From positions 116,968 to 180,967 of the forward strand of contig OY288155.1 in NCBI GenBank assembly GCA_958439195.1: 64,000 nt of DNA, read 5' to 3'. The notes beneath the pieces are model-generated. The model searched no databases. It was not told where the DNA came from and worked only from the letters and a program-made list of their open reading frames with translations. The stretch is from an uncultured Paracoccaceae bacterium (GTDB lineage Bacteria; Pseudomonadota; Alphaproteobacteria; Rhodobacterales; Rhodobacteraceae). The position numbers and the translations under genes are program-made. Of the stretch, positions 58,361 through 64,000 are shown piece after piece (position 1 is the stretch's first letter; every line of letters starts with the position of its first letter).

Positions 58361-58458
58361 CGGGTCCAACCCGCCAAATCCAACTCATCCAGTCGAATCC
58401 GCCCAGTCCAATCCGCCCAGTCCAACCCATCCAGTCGAACCCACCCAGTCCAACCCGA
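58361..58458. repeat. 14-bp minisatellite, seven units
   Basis: Seven consecutive units close to CCAGTCCAACCCAC, with third-position-like variation (CCAGTCGAATCCGC, CCAGTCCAATCCGC and so on), filling the gap between yraN and rsmI. Fourteen is not a multiple of three, and all frames show repetitive residues only, so it is intergenic. Confidence 0.9.
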
Positions 58459-58504
58459 ATGTGCCAAACTTCTTTCAGCTTGCAACAAACAAAAGAAGAT
58501 TTGC

Positions 58505-59380
58505 CTAACGCCCTTTCCCCCGCGCCAGTGCCACCTGATACACATCCCGGCGGGGCAGGTCGAAGGCTTCGGCCACCATCGCGGCAGCATCCTTCACCGA
58601 AAGCGTCTGCATGGCTTGGTCCAGCGCCTCTTCCCATGAGGTGGAATCCGCGCGGGAAGGGTCGGCGCGGTCGATCAGGACGACGATTTCGCCCTTCACC
58701 TCGCGCCCGGCAAACACAGTTGCCAACTCGCCCAAGGGCGCACGGGTCACTTCCTCGAATCGCTTGGTCAATTCCCGGCAGACTGCGCCCTGACGGTCCG
58801 CTCCCAGCGCGGTCACCGCATCGGCAAGCAGTGCCGCCACCCTTTTTGGCGATTCGTACAGCACCAGCGTGGCCTGCACATCGCGCAATTCCTCCAGGAA
58901 CCTCAGCCTTGCGCTGCGCGTGGCAGGCGGGAACCCGGCAAAATGAAACCTGTCGGCAGGCAGGCCTGCCACCGCCAACGCGCACAGCACCGCCGATGCA
59001 CCGGGGGCCGCGATCACGGGCAGGCCCTCGGCAACTGCCGCACGGGCGATGACGAAACCGGGGTCCGACACCAGCGGGGTGCCTGCCTCTGATGCATAGG
59101 CCACCGATTTGCCCTCGGCCACCGCGCGCAACAGGCGCGGGGCGGCGGCGGCTTCATTATGGTCATGGCAGGGGATCACCTGCCGCCCGTTCAGCGGGAT
59201 GCCGTGGATCTCCATCAGGTGCCGCAGCGTGCGCGTGTCCTCGGCGGCCAGCACATCGGCCGATGCCAGAATGTCCAGCGCCCGCAAAGTGATGTCGCGC
59301 GCCGCCCCGATCGGCGTTGCCACCAGATACAGACCGGCGGCCAGCGGCTTTATCTCCCAGGCGTGGGTGGGCGAAGGCAT
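58505..59380 (-). CDS. rsmI: 16S rRNA (cytidine1402-2'-O)-methyltransferase
   Basis: 291-residue SAM-dependent methyltransferase of the tetrapyrrole methylase fold. GLYLVATPIGAARDITLRALDIL, AAEDTRTLRHLMEIHGI, SEAGTPLVSDPGFVIARAA, and LVLYESPKRVAALLADAVTALG are RsmI signatures. It modifies C1402 in the ribosomal P site. The ATG at 59380 begins MPSPTHAWEIKPLAAG; the frame stays open far beyond but runs antisense through the lipoprotein gene. Divergent from the LpoA-like gene. Confidence 0.94.
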   Translation of the reverse strand: MPSPTHAWEIKPLAAGLYLVATPIGAARDITLRALDILASADVLAAEDTRTLRHLMEIHGIPLNGRQVIPCHDHNEAAAAPRLLRAVAEGKSVAYASEAGTPLVSDPGFVIARAAVAEGLPVIAAPGASAVLCALAVAGLPADRFHFAGFPPATRSARLRFLEELRDVQATLVLYESPKRVAALLADAVTALGADRQGAVCRELTKRFEEVTRAPLGELATVFAGREVKGEIVVLIDRADPSRADSTSWEEALDQAMQTLSVKDAAAMVAEAFDLPRRDVYQVALARGKGR

Positions 59381-59485
59381 GCGCGGGGCTCCCCTGACAA
59401 GTTTACTTCCCCGGTGGAACCCCTTAGGTTGAAGCGCAATTGAAGAGTGGTCCGCGTCGCCGCGACCAAGGAGTGAGGAAACCGC

Positions 59486-60655
59486 ATGTTCTCTGTTTTG
59501 CGCACCGCCCGCAAGTCGATGGGTAAGGCTGTGGGCCAGGCTGTTCTGGCGCTGTCTGCGGTCGTCCTCGCCGCCTGTCAGCCCAGTGTCGGCACCACGG
59601 TTCCGCCCGGCACCGCCGTACCGGTCGCGCTTCTTGTGCCGTCGGGGTCCGGTCAGGCCAGCGACCAACTTCTTGCCCGGTCCATCGAAAACGCCGCACG
59701 ACTGGCGATCACCGATCTGGGCGGCGTGCAGATTGACCTGCGGGTGTATTCCACCGGGGGGCAGCCCGCGCAGGCCAATGCCGTCGCACAGCGCGCGGTG
59801 GCCGAAGGCGCGACCGTCATCCTTGGCCCGGTCTTCGCCGAAGAGGCGAACGCCGCCGGTGTTGCCGTCGCCGCTTCTGGCGTGAACGTTCTCAGCTTCT
59901 CGAACAACCCGGCTATCGCGGGGGGCAATGTCTTTGTCCTTGGCCCGACCTTCGACAACACCGCCCGCCGGCTGGCCACCTATGCCGTGCGGACCGGCAA
60001 ATCCAAGGTCATGATCGTGCATGACCGCAATGCCCAGGGCGAGGCCGGGCGCACCGCCATCCAGCGTGGCGTCGCGGCGGCCGGCGGCAGCATCGTGGCG
60101 ACCGGGTCTTATGAGTTTTCGCAGAGTGGCATTGTGCAGGCCGTTCCCGCCCTTGCCGCGCAGGCCAAATCCTCGGGCGCGCAGGCGGTGTTCCTGACCG
60201 CCGATACCGCAGGCGCGCTGCCGCTGGTCACGCAACTTTTGTCGGAAAACGGCGTCAGCCCGGCCACCACGCAATATGTGGGCCTGACGCGGTGGGATAT
60301 TCCCGCCGCCACGCTGTCGCTGCCGGGTGTGCAGGGTGGCATCTTTGCCATGCCCGATCCTGCGCTTTATGCGCAATATCAGGCGCGCTACCAGGCCGCC
60401 TTTGGCGAAGTTCCACACCCGGTTTCGGCCATCGCCTATGACGGTATTGCCGCCATCGGCGCGCTGGCCAAGCAGGGCCGTGGCATGGACCGCGCCTCGC
60501 TGACGCAGGGTGCGGGCTTTGTCGGCGTCAATGGCGTGTTCCGCCTGTTGAACGATGGCACCAACGAACGCGGCCTGGCCATCGCCCGCATCCAGAACAA
60601 CGCCGTCACGCTGATCGACCCGGCCCCGCGCAGCTTTGGCGGCGCCGGGTTCTGA
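59486..60655 (+). CDS. penicillin-binding protein activator (LpoA-like lipoprotein)
   Basis: 389-residue outer-membrane-type lipoprotein: lipobox LAAC with Cys31 after a basic N-terminus, then a periplasmic-binding-protein type I fold (VPVALLVPSGSGQASDQLLARSIENAARLAITDLGG, VAQRAVAEGATVILGPVFAEEANAAGVAVAASGVNVLSFSNN, SKVMIVHDRNAQGEAGRTAIQRGV). It matches the C-terminal half of LpoA, which activates PBP1A; the N-terminal TPR half of E. coli LpoA is absent. Followed by glnD after 22 bases. Confidence 0.85.
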   Translation: MFSVLRTARKSMGKAVGQAVLALSAVVLAACQPSVGTTVPPGTAVPVALLVPSGSGQASDQLLARSIENAARLAITDLGGVQIDLRVYSTGGQPAQANAVAQRAVAEGATVILGPVFAEEANAAGVAVAASGVNVLSFSNNPAIAGGNVFVLGPTFDNTARRLATYAVRTGKSKVMIVHDRNAQGEAGRTAIQRGVAAAGGSIVATGSYEFSQSGIVQAVPALAAQAKSSGAQAVFLTADTAGALPLVTQLLSENGVSPATTQYVGLTRWDIPAATLSLPGVQGGIFAMPDPALYAQYQARYQAAFGEVPHPVSAIAYDGIAAIGALAKQGRGMDRASLTQGAGFVGVNGVFRLLNDGTNERGLAIARIQNNAVTLIDPAPRSFGGAGF

Positions 60656-60677
60656 CGTCACAGCAGGGCCGCCCGCC

Positions 60678-63470
60678 ATGACCAAGGCCGCGCTGGCCCC
60701 CCCCGATCGCGCACTTCCCCCCGAACCCCCCGGCATGATCCTGCCGGGGGCGCAGATCTTCAACGCGCCCGCCGTCCACGCCGCGATCCTGGCCGACCTT
60801 GGCACCGCCGCCGACCCCCGCGCTGCCCGTGCCATCGCCGTCCGCCACCTGGCCGACGCGCGGGCCACCGGCAATGCCGCGCTGCAAGCCGCCTTTGCCG
60901 CCCGCCCGCATGATGCCCGCGCCCTTGTCCGCGCACAGGCGCATCTGACCGATGGCCTTGTCGCCACCGCCTTCGACATCGCCCGCAACAGCCTGCACCC
61001 GCTGTCCAACCCGACGGAATCCGAACGCATCGCCGTGCTGGCCGTGGGCGGCTATGGCCGTGCGGAAATGGCCCCGCATTCCGATGTCGATCTGCTGTTC
61101 CTGACCCCGTGGAAAATCACCCCCTGGGCGGAATCGGTGATCGAATCCATGCTTTACATGCTGTGGGATCTGAAGCTGAAGGTCGGCCACTCCTCGCGCA
61201 CGGTAAAAGACTGTCTCCGCCTGGGGCGCGAGGATATCACCATCCGCACCGCCCTGCTGGAACACCGCTTCATCGCCGGATACGAACCGCTTGCCGCCGA
61301 ACTGGGCGACCGGCTTTGGGGCGATCTGTTCCGCAATACCGGCCCCGAATTCATCGACGCTAAACTGCGCGAAAGGGCCGATCGGCACAAACGCCAGGGC
61401 GGCCAACGCTATGTGCTTGAACCCAACGTGAAAGAGGGCAAGGGCGGCCTGCGCGACCTGCAAACCCTGTATTGGATCGGCAAATACCTAAACCGTGTCG
61501 CCAATGCCGAAGGTCTGGTCGCAGCGGGCCTGCTGACCCGCGATGAATATGATGTCTTCGCCCGCGCCGAAGATTTCCTCTGGGCCGCGCGCTGCCACCT
61601 GCATTACGTGACGGGCCGCGCGATGGACCAGTTGACCTTCGACCTTCAGGTCGAGGTGGCCGCCCGCATGGGTTACAGCGACCGGGGCGGCAGGCGTGGC
61701 GTCGAACATTTCATGCAGGACTATTTCCGCCACGCCACCCGTGTGGGCGAATTGACCCGCGTTTTCCTGACCCAGCTTGAGGCCCGCCACGCCAAGGCCG
61801 AGGCCAGCCTCATGGGCATCTTCCGCCGCACCAAACGGGTAAAGCCCGGCTACAAACTGGTGCAGGGCCGCCTTGACCTGACCGATCCGCACCGCTTTTT
61901 TGATGACAAGCTGAACATCCTGCGCGCCTTCGAAGAGGCGCTCAGGACGGGGTATCTGCTGCACCCCAACGTGATGCGCCAGATTGCCGCCAATCTTGAT
62001 CTGATCGACGATGACATGCGCGCCAACCCCGAAGCCGCGCAGATTTTCCTCGACCTGCTTTTGAAACACGGCAACCCGGAACGCGCCCTGCGCCGGATGA
62101 ACGAATTGGGCGTGCTGGGGGCGTTCATCCCCGAATTTGAACCGGTCGTTGCGATGATGCAGTTCAATTTCTACCACCACTACACGGTGGATGAACACAT
62201 CATCCAATGCATCTCGATCCTCGCGCAGATCGAACGCCGCGAACTGGTCGAAGAACTTCCCGTCGCCTCGCGCATCCTTGAATCCGGGGTGAACCGCAAG
62301 GTGATCTACCTTGCCCTTTTCCTGCACGATATCGGCAAGGGCCGGCCCGAAGATCATTCGATCCTTGGCGCACAGATCGCCCGCCGCGTCTGCCCCCGGC
62401 TTGGCCTGACGGTCGAAGAAACCGAAACCGTCGAATGGCTGGTCCGCACGCATCTCTTGATGTCCGACACTGCGCAAAAACGCGATATCGGTGATCCCCG
62501 CACCGTGCGGGATTTTGCCAAGGCGGTGAAATCCCGCAAACGGCTGGACCTGCTGACCGTCCTGACAGTCTGCGATATTCGCGGCGTCGGCCCCGGCACA
62601 TGGAACAACTGGAAGGCCATGCTGCTGCGTCAGCTTTATGGCCAGACCGCTACCGCGCTGGAGGCCGGGATCGAATCCCTCAACCGCGAAAACCGCGAGG
62701 ATGAGGCAAAGCGCGCCCTGCGGGACAGGCTGTCCGACTGGCCCACTGCGGACTTGCGCCACGAAACCACGCGCCACTATGCGCCCTATTGGCAGGGCCT
62801 GCCCACGGATACGCATCTGGTGTTTGCGACCCTTCTCAAGGGTCTTTCCGATACTGATATCCGCATCGACCTGCACCCCGACCCCGACCGCGATGCCACC
62901 CGTGCGTGTTTTGCGCTGGCTGATCACCCCGGCATCTTTTCGCGGCTTGCGGGGGCATTGGCACTGGTGGGGGCAAACGTCGTGGACGCGCGGACCTACA
63001 CGTCAAAGGATGGCTATGCCACGGCGGTGTTCTGGGTGCAGGATGCCGATGGCCGCCCCTTTGAGGTGTCGCGCCTGCCGCGTCTGCGCACCATGATCGA
63101 CAAGACGCTGCGCGGCGAGGTGGTCCCGCGCGAGGCGCTGAAAGACCGCGACAAGGTGAAAAAGCGCGACCGCGAGTTTCGCTTTCCCACCCATATCACC
63201 TTCGATAACGAAGGCTCGGACATCTACACCATCATCGAGGTGGATACCCGCGACCGTCCCGGCCTGCTCTATGATCTGACCCGCACGCTGGCCGCCAACA
63301 ACATCTACATCGCCAGCGCCGTGATTGCGACGTTTGGCGCGCAGGTGGTGGACAGCTTTTATGTGAAAGACATGTTCGGCCTGAAACTCCACGCCAAAAG
63401 CAAGCAAGAGGCGCTGGAGAAAAAGCTGCGTCAGGCCATTGCCGAAGGCGCGGAACGGGCGCAGGGCTAG
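60678..63470 (+). CDS. glnD: [protein-PII] uridylyltransferase GlnD
   Basis: 930-residue bifunctional uridylyltransferase/uridylyl-removing enzyme that sets the state of PII proteins by sensing glutamine. N-terminal nucleotidyltransferase: GGYGRAE (124-130) and HSDVDLLFL (SDVD 135-138). HD domain with LALFLHDIGKGRPEDHSILGAQIARRV in the middle. Two C-terminal ACT domains: GIFSRLAGALALVGANVVDARTYTSKDGYATAVFWVQD and DRPGLLYDLTRTLAANNIYIASAVIATFGAQVVDSFYVKD. Start MTKAALAPPD at 60678. Full length. Confidence 0.96.
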   Translation: MTKAALAPPDRALPPEPPGMILPGAQIFNAPAVHAAILADLGTAADPRAARAIAVRHLADARATGNAALQAAFAARPHDARALVRAQAHLTDGLVATAFDIARNSLHPLSNPTESERIAVLAVGGYGRAEMAPHSDVDLLFLTPWKITPWAESVIESMLYMLWDLKLKVGHSSRTVKDCLRLGREDITIRTALLEHRFIAGYEPLAAELGDRLWGDLFRNTGPEFIDAKLRERADRHKRQGGQRYVLEPNVKEGKGGLRDLQTLYWIGKYLNRVANAEGLVAAGLLTRDEYDVFARAEDFLWAARCHLHYVTGRAMDQLTFDLQVEVAARMGYSDRGGRRGVEHFMQDYFRHATRVGELTRVFLTQLEARHAKAEASLMGIFRRTKRVKPGYKLVQGRLDLTDPHRFFDDKLNILRAFEEALRTGYLLHPNVMRQIAANLDLIDDDMRANPEAAQIFLDLLLKHGNPERALRRMNELGVLGAFIPEFEPVVAMMQFNFYHHYTVDEHIIQCISILAQIERRELVEELPVASRILESGVNRKVIYLALFLHDIGKGRPEDHSILGAQIARRVCPRLGLTVEETETVEWLVRTHLLMSDTAQKRDIGDPRTVRDFAKAVKSRKRLDLLTVLTVCDIRGVGPGTWNNWKAMLLRQLYGQTATALEAGIESLNRENREDEAKRALRDRLSDWPTADLRHETTRHYAPYWQGLPTDTHLVFATLLKGLSDTDIRIDLHPDPDRDATRACFALADHPGIFSRLAGALALVGANVVDARTYTSKDGYATAVFWVQDADGRPFEVSRLPRLRTMIDKTLRGEVVPREALKDRDKVKKRDREFRFPTHITFDNEGSDIYTIIEVDTRDRPGLLYDLTRTLAANNIYIASAVIATFGAQVVDSFYVKDMFGLKLHAKSKQEALEKKLRQAIAEGAERAQG

Positions 63471-63476
63471 GACAAG

Positions 63477-64000
63477 ATGCAACCGATCCGCCTCATCCGG
63501 TCGATCCTCACTGTTGGGGGCTGGACGCTGCTGTCACGCGGCGCAGGCTTTGCCCGCGATGTGATGATGGCCGCCTATCTGGGCGCAGGCCCGGTGGCCG
63601 AGGCGTTCCTGATCGCCTTTTCCCTGCCCAATATGTTCCGCCGCTTCTTCGCCGAAGGCGCGTTCAACATGGCCTTCGTGCCGATGTTCGCCAAGAAACT
63701 TGAGGCGGGCGAAGATGCGCAGGGTTTTGCCCGCGACGCATTTAACGGCTTGGCCGGGGTGCTGGTGGTGTTCTCGATCCTCGGCACATTCGCCATGCCC
63801 TGGCTGGTCTGGCTCATGGCCTCCGGTTTCGCGGGCGACGAACGCTTCGACCTTGCGGTGATGTTCGGCCGCATTTCATTCGTCTACATCCTTTTCATCT
63901 CGCTGGTGGCGCTGCTGTCGGGCGTGCTGAACGCCTTTGGCCGGTTCACCGAGGCGAGCTTCGTCCCCGTCCTGATGAACCTCATGTTCATCGCCGCCAT
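63477..64000 (+). CDS. murJ: lipid II flippase MurJ, 3' end cut by window
   Basis: The frame from ATG 63477 (MQPIRLIRSILTVGGWTLLSRGAGFARDVMMAAYLGAGP) runs open to the window end. The TLLSRGAGFARDVMMA helix and FLIAFSLPNMFRRFFAEGAFNMAFVPMFAK loop are MurJ/MviN hallmarks, followed by further hydrophobic helices. MurJ moves lipid II across the inner membrane for peptidoglycan synthesis. Six bases after the glnD stop; the glnD-murJ pairing is common in alphaproteobacteria. Confidence 0.93.
   Translation, partial: MQPIRLIRSILTVGGWTLLSRGAGFARDVMMAAYLGAGPVAEAFLIAFSLPNMFRRFFAEGAFNMAFVPMFAKKLEAGEDAQGFARDAFNGLAGVLVVFSILGTFAMPWLVWLMASGFAGDERFDLAVMFGRISFVYILFISLVALLSGVLNAFGRFTEASFVPVLMNLMFIAA

Noticed and set aside
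59381..61030. Extension of the rsmI frame to 841 residues.
   Set aside because: The added part is antisense to the LpoA-like gene and the glnD start; RsmI homology begins at the ATG at 59380.

Overview
The window is 64 kb of high-GC (roughly two-thirds G+C by eye) bacterial chromosome from an alphaproteobacterium of the Rhodobacterales (Rhodobacter/Paracoccus-like). The evidence is lineage-typical gene sets: an RpoH sigma factor resembling RpoHII, a DUF1150 gene beside Hsp20, the TauE/TIGR02186 pair, a fused ATP sulfurylase/APS kinase, a Hint-domain protein, a double set of MerR regulators beside acyl-CoA genes, a membrane-anchored MoeB-like protein and an UbiK-type accessory factor. The genus cannot be told. 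I see no rRNA, tRNA, CRISPR array, insertion sequence or prophage. Almost everything is ordinary core chromosome, densely packed, with many 4-bp ATGA overlaps and two genes cut by the window edges (a DMT transporter at the left, murJ at the right).

Layout. 1-7.8 kb: DMT transporter; Nudix, Gre-like and GNAT genes; secreted hydrolase, iron-permease-like protein and LrgA/LrgB; purE-purK; YdcH-like protein; two small heat-shock proteins with DUF1150. 8-15.5 kb: sat/cysC fusion, trxB, an Lrp regulator, a 49-aa small protein, pgeF, a MidA-type methyltransferase, lgt, ubiK. 15.5-16.4 kb: an AT-richer gap with a decayed reading frame. 16.4-20.5 kb: YbjN, proC, CsaA-like, 2-hydroxyacid dehydrogenase, sulfotransferase, degenerate Hint protein. 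20.5-30 kb: a fatty-acid degradation block (FadJ-type protein, double cupin, thiolase, GST, acyl-CoA dehydrogenase, two MerR regulators with a candidate operator, two PaaI thioesterases). 30-35 kb: DMT and MATE transporters around a 13-bp minisatellite, CPBP protease, TIGR02186 and TauE/SafE. 35-40.7 kb: purine nucleoside uptake operon (BMP binding protein, ATPase, two permeases, nucleoside phosphorylase). 40.8-48.2 kb: rimI, tsaB, NifU-type protein, a 51-aa small protein, UspA, class IV aminotransferase, M3 peptidase, half of an amino-acid ABC transporter. 48.4-64 kb: MoeB-like, dut, coaBC, ChaN, rpoH, cobU and a phosphatase, GST with YHS-like tail, YifB, gshB, yraN, a 14-bp minisatellite, rsmI, an LpoA-like lipoprotein, glnD, murJ.

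How the genes work together: the beta-oxidation block supplies dehydrogenase, hydratase/3-hydroxyacyl dehydrogenase and thiolase steps, probably under the MerR pair. The BMP operon imports nucleosides and cleaves them by phosphorolysis. RpoH is the heat/oxidative sigma factor and a RpoH-like promoter is seen before one hsp20 gene. purE/purK, proC, dut, coaBC, gshB, glnD, rsmI, lgt and murJ are housekeeping.

No clearly new multi-gene system (defence, secretion, biosynthetic cluster) is present. The most interesting signal lies outside the genes: a family of AT-rich hairpins placed directly after stop codons. Several copies have two hairpins in tandem, and the base changes between copies keep the stems paired. 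A second dispersed 21-bp element (GGGTATTT, two variable bases, GCCAAGATGAA) occurs four times. There are also two intergenic minisatellites, a Hint protein lacking its catalytic residues, a GST-YHS fusion and a double cupin inside the beta-oxidation operon.
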